DNA of 64,000 bases, taken from Bacteroidia bacterium (GTDB lineage: Bacteria; Bacteroidota; Bacteroidia; Flavobacteriales; Flavobacteriaceae). The position numbers and the translations under genes were made by a program. The DNA is taken from the NCBI GenBank assembly GCA_030429455.1, contig JAUIFC010000002.1, forward strand, positions 1 to 64,000. Direction: 5' to 3'. A model generated the notes under the pieces. The model was not told the origin of the DNA and searched no databases. It saw only the letters and a list, made by a program, of their open reading frames with translations. Below are positions 1 through 11,120 of the stretch, piece by piece; the stretch's first letter is position 1, and each line of letters opens with the position of its first letter.

Positions 1-222
1 CAAATGCTTCTGGTGCTTTAACATTTTTGTTTTCTTCAGATGGAAGTATTACGAGTAGTGGTTGGGAAGCTGTTGTTACTTGTTCATTCATTACTTGTCC
101 AGAGCCTGATAATCTTGTTGTAACTAATGTAACTGAGTCTTCTGCTAATGTCAGTTGGGATGCTGGAAGTACAGAAACTCAATGGGAGATAGAGTATGGT
201 GTTACAGGTTTTGCTCAAGGAA
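1..222 (+). repeat. Direct repeat copy 1 in adhesin gene
   Basis: Bases 1-222 match 1417-1638 with three differences that I could count, all after base 126; the offset of 1416 bases is exactly 472 codons, so the frame is kept. It covers the end of a CUB domain and the first half of an FnIII module. The copy probably extends left of the window. Confidence 0.9.
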
Positions 223-3200
223 GTGGAACGATAGTTCAAGTTGGCACAAATTCTTTTTCAATGACAGGTTTAAATCCACTTACGACATACGATATATATT
301 TGAGAGCAAATTGTGGAACAAATCCAGGGGATGATGATAGTAATTGGATTGGCCCTGTAAGTTTTACAACCCTTTGTGCAGCATTTACAGCACCATATAC
401 AGAAGATTTTGAAACCTTTACAGTATCTTCTTCTCCATTTGTAGACGAGAATTGTTGGACATCTGTTAGTGGAAATTATTATTGGGAAGTTGCAGACACC
501 GGAGATTCCTCATCCTCAGGAACTGGTCCAGCTCCTGGCGTAAGCACGGGAAATTATTTGTTTACAGAAGCTTCAAATAGTAGTTCTGGCGATACTACGG
601 ATTTAACATCTCCTCTAATCGATTTAAGCAATTTAGCTATTCCTTCGTTACAGTTTGATTATCATATGTATGGAGGCGATATGGGAACCTTAGAAGTTCT
701 TGTGAATGGAACCGATAATGTATTTACTGTTAGTGGTCAACAAAATTTTGAGAATGATCCATTTCTTAGTCAAATTATTGATTTAACTGCTTATACCAAT
801 CAGACAATTTTTGTTGTCTTTAGAGGCATTAGAGGATTCGGTTTTCAAAGTGATATCGCAATTGATAACATTAGGTTCAACGAAATGCCTACTTGTCCAG
901 ATCCTAGTAATTTATTTACATCGGGTATAACGGGATCAAGTGCCGATATCAGTTGGGATGCCGGAGGTACAGAAACACAATGGGAGGTAGAATATGGTCT
1001 TGCAGGTTTTGCGCAAGGAAACGGAACGATTGCACAAACTAATACAAATCCATTTACGTTGACGGGTCTAAATACACTTACGACATACGACATTTATTTA
1101 AGAGCCAATTGCGGATTGAATCCTGGAGATGATGATAGCAATTGGATAGGTCCTGTAAGTTTTACTACTCTACCAGATTATTGTAATGGAGATCTTTTTT
1201 ACGATTCTGGTGGCCCAAATGGCAATTATTCTAACGGCGAATTTAATACCACCACCATCTATCCTTCGGCTGGATTTAATACCGTAACCGTTGATTTTAA
1301 CTCTTTTCAAACAGAGAGTTGTTGTGATTATTTGCAGATTTTTGATGGTGTCGACACAAATGCGCCCCTTATTGGCCAATACCAAGGATTTAATAGTCCA
1401 GGTTCTGTTTCATCATCAAATGCTTCTGGTGCTTTAACATTTTTGTTTTCTTCAGATGGAAGTATTACGAGTAGTGGTTGGGAAGCTGTTGTTACTTGTT
1501 CATTCATTACTTGTCCAGAGCCTGATAATCTTGTTGTAACTAACGTAGCTGAGTCTTCTGCTGATGTCAGTTGGGATGCTGGAAGTACAGAAACTCAATG
1601 GGAGATAGAGTATGGTGTTACAGGTTTTGTGCTGGGAAGTGGAAACATTGTTCAAGTTAATACAAACCCATATACGCTATCGGGATTAAATCCTAATACA
1701 ACTTATGATGCTTACTTGAGAGCCAACTGTGGCACTAACCCAGGAGATGACGATAGTAATTGGATAGGGCCTGTAACTTTCACAACCCTTGAATTATATC
1801 CTCCTAGTAATTTGGTCTCAGAGATAACGGATGAAATAAATGGTACAGTCGAATTAAATTGGGGAGTTGCTGCTTCTATTGTTGGAGAATGGATCATAAA
1901 TTTATCAGTCAGTTGTAATGGTTTTGATGATGTTAGTGCTCCTATCATCTTTTATGACGATTTTACTTTCGAAGTTCCAAGTGAAAATTCTTCAGGGACA
2001 TGGGTGTTAACAGGCAACCAAATTGTTTTTACGTTCGATAACGGATTTCAATATACTGGAACAGTGCAAGGAAATTATATGAGTGGTACCAATGCTGCCG
2101 GTGGATGTTGGTATGCAGATCAAATTTCGACAGGTAACGATAATGCTACAACAATGGATTTTGTGGTGTCGGGTATTTCAATCAGTGGTGAAATTACATC
2201 TACTCCAAATCAAGTTTATACACATACTTTTAATCAGAATATTTCCAATAATACTGTTTCAAGTTTTAATGTGTATAGGGACAATATAGTTATAGCTTCG
2301 ACTACAGTGACTACTTACACAGATATACTTCCGGCTTACGGTACATATACCTATTATGTTACTGCTGTGTATAATGGCCTTGAGTCTGTGGCTTCAAATA
2401 CCGAAGTTGTTGTATGGTCCTCTTGTTCTGCGCCAAGTAACTTAGCGGTGACTAACATATTAGGTAATAGTGCCGATTTGAGTTGGGTTGCTGGTAGTAC
2501 AGAGACCGAATGGGAAATAGAATATGGCTTAGCTGGTTTTACTCAAGGCAGTGGAACAATTGTACCAACAAATGCCAATCCATATACACTAGCAGGATTG
2601 ACTCCAGTAACCGCATACGATGTGTATTTAAGAGCAATCTGTAGTACAAATTCTGTTGACAATAGTGCTTGGATAGGTCCAGTGTCGTTTACAACACCAT
2701 GTGCAGTTCATTTAGCTCCGTTTTATGAACACTTTGCACATACTACTATTCCAGATTGTTGGGATGAATATGGAAGTGAAAACTGGAACTTTAGCTTAGG
2801 CGCTGCATACGATGCTGCTTCGGCTGGGGATCATACTTCTGGACAGAATACACATTACGCTTGGATAGATGCTTCTTCGCCAAATGGTGCACAGCATATA
2901 AGTCACCTTAAAACAATGGATATAGATGTTTCTCAATTATCTACTCCAACCTTACAATTTTCGGTGTTTAGTATGAATACTGACGATTTTACCTACAATA
3001 CTTTAAGAGTAACTGTAAGTAATGCGGCTAATGAAACTTTGAATGTGTTAACCTTACAGGGGCCAACGAATAACTGGTCAACTTATACGATAGATTTGTC
3101 ATCTATTACATTAAATTCTAATATAATTAGGGTTGAATTTTCTATAGAAGAAAATAGCCCTGGTATTCCTTATTTTAATGATATTTTGATTGATGATGTA

Positions 3201-3473
3201 ATTGTTGATGAAAGCAGTGTGTTAAGTGTTGAAGATTTTGATAGTGATGCATTGAGCTATTATCCTAATCCTTTAACTGATGTTCTAAATGTGTCGTATT
3301 CTAAAGAGATAGACAAAGTTGAAATCTATAATGTATTAGGACAAAAACTAAAGACTTTAAATACAAGACAGAGAAATCTTGAGATTGACATGTCTTTATT
3401 TAATGCAGGAACTTACATTTTGAATATTTATTCAGAGTCCTCTCAACAAGTAATTAAGGTCATTAAGATGTAA
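1..3473 (+). CDS. Partial mosaic T9SS-secreted adhesin (FnIII/CUB/MAM-like)
   Basis: The reading frame is open at the left edge (first full codon at base 3), so this is the 3' part of a larger gene; 1157 codons are visible. It holds four fibronectin type III-like modules (bases 96-375, 888-1170, 1512-1790 and about 2410-2695), each with a WDAGSTETQWE- or WVAGSTETEWE-like strand and ending near WIGPVSFTT. It also has two MAM/jelly-roll-like modules (about 380-885 and 2700-3210) and one complete CUB-like domain (1171-1505) with paired cysteines (ESCCDYLQIFDG); the first visible residues are the end of another CUB copy. The last 75 residues (YYPNPLTDVLNV, LFNAGTYIL) are a type A T9SS sorting domain, so the product should be exported by T9SS and anchored or released at the cell surface. 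A role in adhesion or substrate binding is inferred from the modules. The nearly identical module copies are unusual. Confidence 0.9.
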   Translation, partial: NASGALTFLFSSDGSITSSGWEAVVTCSFITCPEPDNLVVTNVTESSANVSWDAGSTETQWEIEYGVTGFAQGSGTIVQVGTNSFSMTGLNPLTTYDIYLRANCGTNPGDDDSNWIGPVSFTTLCAAFTAPYTEDFETFTVSSSPFVDENCWTSVSGNYYWEVADTGDSSSSGTGPAPGVSTGNYLFTEASNSSSGDTTDLTSPLIDLSNLAIPSLQFDYHMYGGDMGTLEVLVNGTDNVFTVSGQQNFENDPFLSQIIDLTAYTNQTIFVVFRGIRGFGFQSDIAIDNIRFNEMPTCPDPSNLFTSGITGSSADISWDAGGTETQWEVEYGLAGFAQGNGTIAQTNTNPFTLTGLNTLTTYDIYLRANCGLNPGDDDSNWIGPVSFTTLPDYCNGDLFYDSGGPNGNYSNGEFNTTTIYPSAGFNTVTVDFNSFQTESCCDYLQIFDGVDTNAPLIGQYQGFNSPGSVSSSNASGALTFLFSSDGSITSSGWEAVVTCSFITCPEPDNLVVTNVAESSADVSWDAGSTETQWEIEYGVTGFVLGSGNIVQVNTNPYTLSGLNPNTTYDAYLRANCGTNPGDDDSNWIGPVTFTTLELYPPSNLVSEITDEINGTVELNWGVAASIVGEWIINLSVSCNGFDDVSAPIIFYDDFTFEVPSENSSGTWVLTGNQIVFTFDNGFQYTGTVQGNYMSGTNAAGGCWYADQISTGNDNATTMDFVVSGISISGEITSTPNQVYTHTFNQNISNNTVSSFNVYRDNIVIASTTVTTYTDILPAYGTYTYYVTAVYNGLESVASNTEVVVWSSCSAPSNLAVTNILGNSADLSWVAGSTETEWEIEYGLAGFTQGSGTIVPTNANPYTLAGLTPVTAYDVYLRAICSTNSVDNSAWIGPVSFTTPCAVHLAPFYEHFAHTTIPDCWDEYGSENWNFSLGAAYDAASAGDHTSGQNTHYAWIDASSPNGAQHISHLKTMDIDVSQLSTPTLQFSVFSMNTDDFTYNTLRVTVSNAANETLNVLTLQGPTNNWSTYTIDLSSITLNSNIIRVEFSIEENSPGIPYFNDILIDDVIVDESSVLSVEDFDSDALSYYPNPLTDVLNVSYSKEIDKVEIYNVLGQKLKTLNTRQRNLEIDMSLFNAGTYILNIYSESSQQVIKVIKM
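1417..1638 (+). repeat. Direct repeat copy 2 in adhesin gene
   Basis: Second copy of the repeat at 1-222. After about 1638 the two copies diverge quickly at the nucleotide level while the FnIII fold pattern continues, which fits a recent duplication or gene conversion confined to this block. Confidence 0.9.
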
Positions 3474-3513
3474 TGTGAATATTTTCTTTTAAGTCAACTT
3501 AAATTACAATACT

Positions 3514-3559
3514 AAAACAAGGCGTATTGAATTTCTTAAAATTCAATACGCTTTGTTTT
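3514..3559. terminator. Bidirectional hairpin terminator
   Basis: Arms 3514-3534 and 3539-3559 form a 21-bp stem with one G-U pair and a 4-base loop, followed by a T run to the right and preceded by A-rich sequence. It lies between the convergent adhesin gene and tetR-like gene and can serve both. Confidence 0.85.
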
Positions 3560-3571
3560 TTTTGATTTAGA

Positions 3572-6146
<2,575 letters not shown>

Positions 6147-6334
6147 TTATTTTAAAAACGTTACTAATTTACATTTTAAACTGTAATTTTGCAGACCTTA
6201 AAAAAACATTTTGAAATGATTAGCATCAATTTCAATTTGGCATGGATATAGATAAGATAGGCTAAGACCTGACATGATTATTTGGGTTTTGTGAATTATA
6301 GGAGATTTTAATTTTAAATATAAACTTTAAAAAA

Positions 6335-6853
6335 ATGAATAAATATTTTTTAATAATAGCTTTAGTTTTTACAACAGTAGTTTCTGCTCAGTCCAAAATT
6401 GGAACTATCAACACCGATTACATTGTTACAAAATTACCTGAGTTCGAAGATGTTCAAAAAGATTTGAACACCTACAAAGAAAGTTTGGATGCCAGTATCA
6501 AGGAAAAGTATGATGAATACCAATCTAAAATGAAAGAATACGGCGAAAAAGAAAGTACTTATACTGAAGCTTTAAAGCAGTTAAAACAAAAAGATATTTT
6601 GAAACTTGAAGAGGATATCCAGAAACTGCAAGCAAATTCTGCAAAATTGTACCAAGTGCGACAAGACGAAGATTTAAGACCGCTATATAAAAAGATTGGC
6701 GATGAGGTTGAAAAGATAGTTAAAGCTGAAAGTTTTACACATGTTTTTGAAAGCAATAGCAGTAACATGATTTACATTTCGCCAGATTACGACATTACTT
6801 TAAAGGTGATGAAAAATTTAGGAATTCCTACAGAGGAAGCGCCAAAGCAGTAA
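6335..6853 (+). CDS. OmpH/Skp-family periplasmic chaperone
   Basis: A 172-aa protein with a signal peptide (cleavage likely after VVSA, about residue 18). The mature part starts SKIGTINTDYIVTKLPEF, the usual OmpH/Skp opening, followed by a long charged coiled coil (about residues 45-115), which forms the tentacles of the Skp trimer. It is expected to hold unfolded outer-membrane proteins in the periplasm. It ends one base before the convergent truA-like gene with no room for a separate terminator. A possible promoter box TAATTTTG lies far upstream at 6184-6191, which would leave a leader of about 140 bases. Confidence 0.9.
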   Translation: MNKYFLIIALVFTTVVSAQSKIGTINTDYIVTKLPEFEDVQKDLNTYKESLDASIKEKYDEYQSKMKEYGEKESTYTEALKQLKQKDILKLEEDIQKLQANSAKLYQVRQDEDLRPLYKKIGDEVEKIVKAESFTHVFESNSSNMIYISPDYDITLKVMKNLGIPTEEAPKQ

Positions 6854-6854
6854 C

Positions 6855-7634
6855 TTACAAGTTTACTTCGTGAAGAATAAGACCAGAAGCTGGAGCAACA
6901 TGTTCCAGCTTTATTTTTTGGGTTCCATCAAGCGTTTTTAGAAAAAAATCATAAGTCTTCGCGTGGTTTCCAAGATCAATGAGCATGCCCATCATCAATC
7001 TTATTTGTCCGCGTTTAAAGCCTTTGCCAGTCACTTTTAACACATAAGAGGTTTTAGGAAAAAAACTAGCTGTGAGTTCTATATTTTCTTCGATTCTGCA
7101 TTCAAATATTTCAGCAATAGTATTTGTGTTTTCGTTGGGTCTAAAGGTGTAGGAGTAAAAATCTTTCTTTCCTTTAAATTGTAGAGCCGCTTTTTTCATC
7201 AGTTCTATATCCAACGAATAATTGATATTCGCCATAATTGCGGCAGAAAATGGATGAATTTTTTCGCCAAACGCAAAATAATAATGGTAAGTTTTAAATT
7301 TTGTGTCTTGAATTACATTAAAGTTTTTGTCGACCTCTTTAATGCTTAACGCTCTGATGTCTGAAGGAAGATTTAAATTGAAATTTGTCATAAACTCTTC
7401 TAAATCAATGAGCTGTTCGTTGCAAAACAATTCTAAATATGTTTGATTGGCAGAGACTTTAGCATCTGTTCTGCTGCATACCAAAACTTTGGTTTTAACC
7501 TCTGGTAAAATGTAGTTTAAAGTTCGTTTGACCATAAGCTCAACAGTTTTGACATTCGGCTGAACTTGCCAGCCGTGGTATCTAAAGCCCAGGTATTGAA
7601 ATGAGATGAGGTAATAAAAACGTTTTGGTTGCAT
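6855..7634 (-). CDS. Divergent TruA-family tRNA pseudouridine synthase
   Basis: A 259-aa protein of TruA length. The N-terminal strand YLISFQYLGFRYHGWQVQP matches the TruA opening, and the catalytic aspartate is retained in CSRTDAKVSANQ. The surrounding loop differs from the canonical GRTDAGVHA: glycine is replaced by lysine and histidine by serine. The second-half motifs (HYYFAFG, DFYSYTFR, GKGFKRGQIRLMMG) also fit TruA. It is expected to make pseudouridine in RNA, but the divergence suggests a paralogue with another site or substrate rather than the housekeeping TruA for positions 38-40. The start ATG fits the conserved beginning. Confidence 0.8.
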   Translation of the reverse strand: MQPKRFYYLISFQYLGFRYHGWQVQPNVKTVELMVKRTLNYILPEVKTKVLVCSRTDAKVSANQTYLELFCNEQLIDLEEFMTNFNLNLPSDIRALSIKEVDKNFNVIQDTKFKTYHYYFAFGEKIHPFSAAIMANINYSLDIELMKKAALQFKGKKDFYSYTFRPNENTNTIAEIFECRIEENIELTASFFPKTSYVLKVTGKGFKRGQIRLMMGMLIDLGNHAKTYDFFLKTLDGTQKIKLEHVAPASGLILHEVNL

Positions 7635-7935
7635 GAATTGTTAGTAATGCATTTTTTATTTCTGGCTATCTAAAATAGAAATTTATTATCAAAACCATAC
7701 ATAGTAATGATCAAATATATGTTACAAAAGAAAATAAAAAATAACCTATAATCAATATTCTTAAGTTTATACCATTTGTGATTTGAAATTACTGTATAAA
7801 GAAAAAAGAGCGATATATTACGGTAATTTCAAGTTATAAATGGTATTAATCCTTTCTCTTGGGTTCATGTGGTAACCATCAATAGTTTTGGCACAACAGG
7901 TCGTGCACTTTATCGGTGGGATGAAGGGTAGTTAT
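7635..7935. other. Intergenic region with hairpin repeat element
   Basis: About 300 bases without a gene. The only structure is the imperfect inverted repeat at 7769-7846 (own entry). I see no terminator with a T run and no clear promoter box for the leftward truA-like gene. Confidence 0.7.
7769..7846 (+). repeat. Dispersed hairpin element, copy A
   Basis: Arms 7769-7796 and 7819-7846 pair over 28 base pairs around a 22-base loop. Every departure from perfect complementarity (7778/7837, 7780/7835, 7782/7833, 7793/7822) is a G-U wobble when read as plus-strand RNA and would be an A-C mismatch on the other strand. The left arm recurs at 35178 and 63964. Confidence 0.85.
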
Positions 7936-8547
7936 TCAAGAATATTCAAATACATCAATCATTTTTACATGTAATTCTGGGAATAGTTTGGAAGTTATTG
8001 TTTCGTTCTTCTCTTCATAAGTTTCCAATTCTTCATATTTTCCAGTTTCTAGATAGAATATTTGAAGAGATTTTCCCTCAGGATTTGCAATCCAATACTC
8101 TTTAACACCATTTTCTTCATAGAGATTGTATTTTTCTGTGTAGTCCCTTTTTATGGTGGATGGCGAAAGAACTTCAATGATTAAATCTGGCGCACCAACA
8201 CAACCTTTGTCGTCCAATTTCGACAAATCACATACAACACAAATGTCAGGTTGTACAACGGTAACTATTTCATTATCAGATCGCCCTTTGTTTTTAATCA
8301 AACGGACGTCAAATGGAGATTCGTAAACATCACATTTACTTTTCTTAAAAAAACTTCCTATTTCTATGTGAAGATTGCTTTCTACTTTTTGGTGAATCCT
8401 TTTGGGTGCTGGACTCATTTTGTACACCCACCCTCGGATAAGTTCTACGCGTTCACTAAATTTCCAAGTGAGGTAATCTGCATATGTGTATGTTTTATTT
8501 AAATCTAGTTGAGATATGTCTGTGATTTGAGGTTTCATATCGACCAT
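7936..8547 (-). CDS. Uma2-family (DUF820) PD-(D/E)XK nuclease-like protein
   Basis: About 203 aa with the Uma2/DUF820 layout: an N-terminal YADYLTWKFSERVELIRGWVY segment as two strands and a helix, then VVQPDICVVCD and GAPDLIIEVLSPST with the PD...E-V acidic pattern of restriction-endonuclease folds, and DYTEKYNLYEENGVKEYWI. This family is widespread in bacteria and cyanobacteria; its biological role is not settled. A minus-strand TATATTTG box at 8561-8568 favours the ATG at 8547 or 8538 over the TTG at 8556. It stands alone between the truA-like and his genes. Confidence 0.8.
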   Translation of the reverse strand: MVDMKPQITDISQLDLNKTYTYADYLTWKFSERVELIRGWVYKMSPAPKRIHQKVESNLHIEIGSFFKKSKCDVYESPFDVRLIKNKGRSDNEIVTVVQPDICVVCDLSKLDDKGCVGAPDLIIEVLSPSTIKRDYTEKYNLYEENGVKEYWIANPEGKSLQIFYLETGKYEELETYEEKNETITSKLFPELHVKMIDVFEYS

Positions 8548-8560
8548 TCTATACAATAAT

Positions 8561-8568
8561 CAAATATA
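8561..8568 (-). promoter_or_regulatory. Putative -7 box for Uma2 gene
   Basis: CAAATATA on the plus strand reads TATATTTG on the minus strand, an exact TAnnTTTG match, 13 bases before the ATG at 8547. No -33 TTTG was recognised. Confidence 0.5.
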
Positions 8569-8698
8569 CTAAAAATAGGCTTTAAAAGATACACGCGCTT
8601 CTAAACACTAACTTTACTACTTTGAGGGATTATAGTGAGGTGTGTTATTTAGTCCTTGTAATTATAGATTTCTAATTAAACGAACTATAATGAATTTT

Positions 8699-9298
8699 TT
8701 ATTTATGCCTTTCTTTTAAAACCTTAGCCACATCCTCTAGTTTAAAGCCCTTTGCTTGCAACAAGACCAAGTAATGGAATAATAAATCCGCAGATTCATT
8801 TAGAAACAGCTCTTCATTATCGTCTTTGGCTTCGATGACTGTTTCTATAGCTTCTTCACCCACTTTCTGAGCGATTTTATTGATGCCTTTTTCAAATAAT
8901 GAAGCGACATAAGATTTGTCTCCAGAGCTGTTGTTTTTACGCTCTTCGATGGTGTTTTCCAAATGAGATAAAAAACCGAATTGTTCTACGTTAATTTCAG
9001 CCCAACAGGTGTCATCGCCTTTATGGCAAGTCGGTCCATGAGGAGTGACATAATATAATATGGTATCGTAATCGCAGTCGATTTTGTAATCTTTCAGCTC
9101 TAGGAAATTTCCGCTTTCTTCGCCTTTGGTCCATAAGCGTTGTTTGCTGCGACTGAAAAATGTAACTTTCTTTAATTCCAATGTTTTTTCAAAAGCGTCT
9201 TCGTTTTGATAGCCTAACATTAAGACTTGTCTGGTTTCAATATCTTGCACGATGGCTGGGACTAAATTGTCAGGGCTTTTTTTAAAATCTATTTTCAT
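8699..9298 (-). CDS. hisIE: Bifunctional phosphoribosyl-AMP cyclohydrolase / phosphoribosyl-ATP diphosphatase HisIE
   Basis: Carries out steps 2 and 3 of histidine synthesis. The 199-aa protein has an N-terminal HisI domain (about 1-105) with metal-binding [10 protein letters not shown] and [11 protein letters not shown], and a C-terminal HisE domain (about 110-199) of the MazG-like all-alpha type with [16 protein letters not shown]. Its start overlaps the hisF stop by four bases (ATGA type), so the two are translationally coupled. It is the last gene of the leftward hisA-hisF-hisIE unit. Confidence 0.96.
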   Translation of the reverse strand: MKIDFKKSPDNLVPAIVQDIETRQVLMLGYQNEDAFEKTLELKKVTFFSRSKQRLWTKGEESGNFLELKDYKIDCDYDTILYYVTPHGPTCHKGDDTCWAEINVEQFGFLSHLENTIEERKNNSSGDKSYVASLFEKGINKIAQKVGEEAIETVIEAKDDNEELFLNESADLLFHYLVLLQAKGFKLEDVAKVLKERHK

Positions 9299-10050
9299 AA
9301 CCTTACAGGTATGTGTTTTTGTTGTAATTCTAGTTTTAAATGAGGTATGGCAATTTCTTTAAAATGAAATATACTCGCTGCCAAAGCTGCATCGGCTTTT
9401 CCATGGTTAAACGTGTCCACAAAATGTTGAATGTTTCCAGCACCACCAGAAGCAATGACAGGGATATTCAACAAATTATGAAGTTGAAGTAATGCTTCAT
9501 TGGCAAATCCATTTTTGGTACCGTCGTGGTTCATGGATGTAAACAAGATTTCTCCTGCGCCGCGTTGTTCGGCTTCTTTTGCCCATTCGAACAAATCGAT
9601 GTCTGTTGGGACTTTACCACCGACCAAATGGACTTTCCATTCATCACCTATTTTTTTGGCATCAATAGCGACGACAATGCACTGGTTGCCAAAAGCAAGG
9701 GATAATTCGTTGATTAACTCCGGTCGCTTTACAGCTGCAGAATTGATGGCAACCTTATCTGCACCAGCTTTTAAAATTGCTTTGACGTCTTCAACACTCG
9801 ATACGCCACCGCCAACAGTAAAAGGAATGTTTATTTTTTCGCCCACATGTTTTACCAATTCCACGAGTGTTTTACGTTTTTCGTGAGTCGCCGTTATGTC
9901 TAGAAACACCAATTCATCGGCACCTTCATTAGCATAAATTTCAGCAAGTTCCACCGGATCACCTGCATCTCTTAATCCCACAAAATTAATTCCTTTTACA
10001 GTTCTGCCGTTTTTGATGTCAAGACAAGGGATAATGCGTTTTGTTAACAT
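9295..10050 (-). CDS. hisF: Imidazole glycerol phosphate synthase cyclase subunit HisF
   Basis: Cyclase half of IGP synthase, which closes the imidazole ring with ammonia from HisH. The 251-aa TIM barrel shows the catalytic aspartates in [15 protein letters not shown] and [10 protein letters not shown], and phosphate-binding loops ([17 protein letters not shown]). Its obligate partner HisH is not in this window, so hisH must lie elsewhere. It lies downstream of hisA across a 107-base gap filled with inverted repeats. Confidence 0.96.
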   Translation of the reverse strand: MLTKRIIPCLDIKNGRTVKGINFVGLRDAGDPVELAEIYANEGADELVFLDITATHEKRKTLVELVKHVGEKINIPFTVGGGVSSVEDVKAILKAGADKVAINSAAVKRPELINELSLAFGNQCIVVAIDAKKIGDEWKVHLVGGKVPTDIDLFEWAKEAEQRGAGEILFTSMNHDGTKNGFANEALLQLHNLLNIPVIASGGAGNIQHFVDTFNHGKADAALAASIFHFKEIAIPHLKLELQQKHIPVRL

Positions 10051-10052
10051 TT

Positions 10053-10070
10053 GAGGTTATGGGTTTATAG
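10053..10070 (+). repeat. Inverted repeat arm in hisF-hisA gap
   Basis: GAGGTTATGGGTTTATAG is nearly complementary to 10157-10175 and related to the copy at 40797-40814. The pair could fold the hisA-hisF intercistronic mRNA into a stem-loop. Confidence 0.75.
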
Positions 10071-10156
10071 TTTATGCGTTTATGAGAATATTTCGAATAC
10101 AAATGTCGTAAAGATTTACGGTAATGTATAATAAGTCTTTATTGTTTAACAATAAC

Positions 10157-10175
10157 CTCATAACCCCATAAACTC
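10157..10175 (+). repeat. Repeat arm overlapping hisA stop codon
   Basis: CTCATAACCCCATAAACTC covers the last codons (E-F-M-G-L-stop) of hisA on the minus strand. Its first 18 bases are identical to 40797-40814. Confidence 0.85.
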
Positions 10176-10880
10176 ATATACTTCTTTAAGGTTAATTCTA
10201 TTCTCATAAATCGCTTTTCCGATAATAGCTCCTTCACACCCCATGTCTTTTAGAGTATGTAAATCATCGATAGTCGTGATGCCTCCAGAAGCTATTAAAT
10301 TGATATCAGGTGTTTCTTTCAAAATCTCACTGTAAAGCGCGTTTGAAGGTCCTTCAAGCATACCGTCTTTAGAAATATCTGTACAAATGACATACTTAAC
10401 GCCTTTTGTGTGGTAATCTTTGATAAATGATTGTACTTCGAGTTCACTTTCTTCCAACCATCCACTAACCGCTATTTTATTGTGATGGCAATCTGCTCCA
10501 AGGATGATTTTTTCATGCCCATAAATCCTTAGCCACTGTTCAAAAACTTCGGGTTGTTTGACCGCTATGCTTCCTCCAGTAATTTGGCTAGCGCCGGATT
10601 CGAAGGCAATACGCAAATCCTCATCAGATTTTAAACCGCCACCAAAATCAATCTTCAGCTGGGTTTTAGAAGCAATTGTTTCAAGTATTTTATAGTTGAC
10701 AATGTGCTTGGATTTTGCACCATCTAAATCTACCAAGTGCAGATATTGAATGCCGTGATCTTCAAAAGCTTTGGCAACTTCAAGAGGGTTCTCGTTATAA
10801 ATTTTTTTTGTGTCGTAATCACCTTTAGAAAGTCTAACACACTTTCCTTCGATAATATCTATGGCTGGAATTAGTCTCAA
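10158..10880 (-). CDS. hisA: Phosphoribosylformimino-5-aminoimidazole carboxamide ribotide isomerase HisA
   Basis: Amadori isomerase of histidine synthesis, 240 aa, a TIM barrel related to HisF. Catalytic aspartates lie in [15 protein letters not shown] and [12 protein letters not shown]; phosphate loops are IDFGGGLKS and IASGGITT. It is the first gene of the hisA-hisF-hisIE unit, with 240 bases separating it from the divergent pdhA. The last six codons, including the stop, are made of a dispersed intergenic repeat, so the C-terminal residues may have been replaced by repeat sequence; the core fold is complete without them. Confidence 0.96.
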   Translation of the reverse strand: MRLIPAIDIIEGKCVRLSKGDYDTKKIYNENPLEVAKAFEDHGIQYLHLVDLDGAKSKHIVNYKILETIASKTQLKIDFGGGLKSDEDLRIAFESGASQITGGSIAVKQPEVFEQWLRIYGHEKIILGADCHHNKIAVSGWLEESELEVQSFIKDYHTKGVKYVICTDISKDGMLEGPSNALYSEILKETPDINLIASGGITTIDDLHTLKDMGCEGAIIGKAIYENRINLKEVYEFMGL

Positions 10881-11083
10881 AATTTACTTTTTTGCAAAAT
10901 TGAACTAAAATATTGGTTTTTAACTTAGAGAATATGAAATATTAAGTTAATGTCTGCTGCTTCATTGGCATACCAATGTAGATGAATGTGCTTTATTTTT
11001 AGGTAGTTATATTTCAATCTAAAATTAATTGTAATTCTTACTCATATTTTAAGGCAGTCGGTTTCATTTCATAATTATTATTT

Positions 11084-11091
11084 TATTTTTG
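11084..11091 (+). promoter_or_regulatory. Putative -7 box for pdhA
   Basis: TATTTTTG matches TAnnTTTG and leaves a leader of about 25 bases before the pdhA ATG at 11121. The -33 element is not clear (GTTTC lies near the expected place). Confidence 0.5.
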
Positions 11092-11120
11092 TCTTTCGTG
11101 TTTTTTAAAAATAATTTTAG

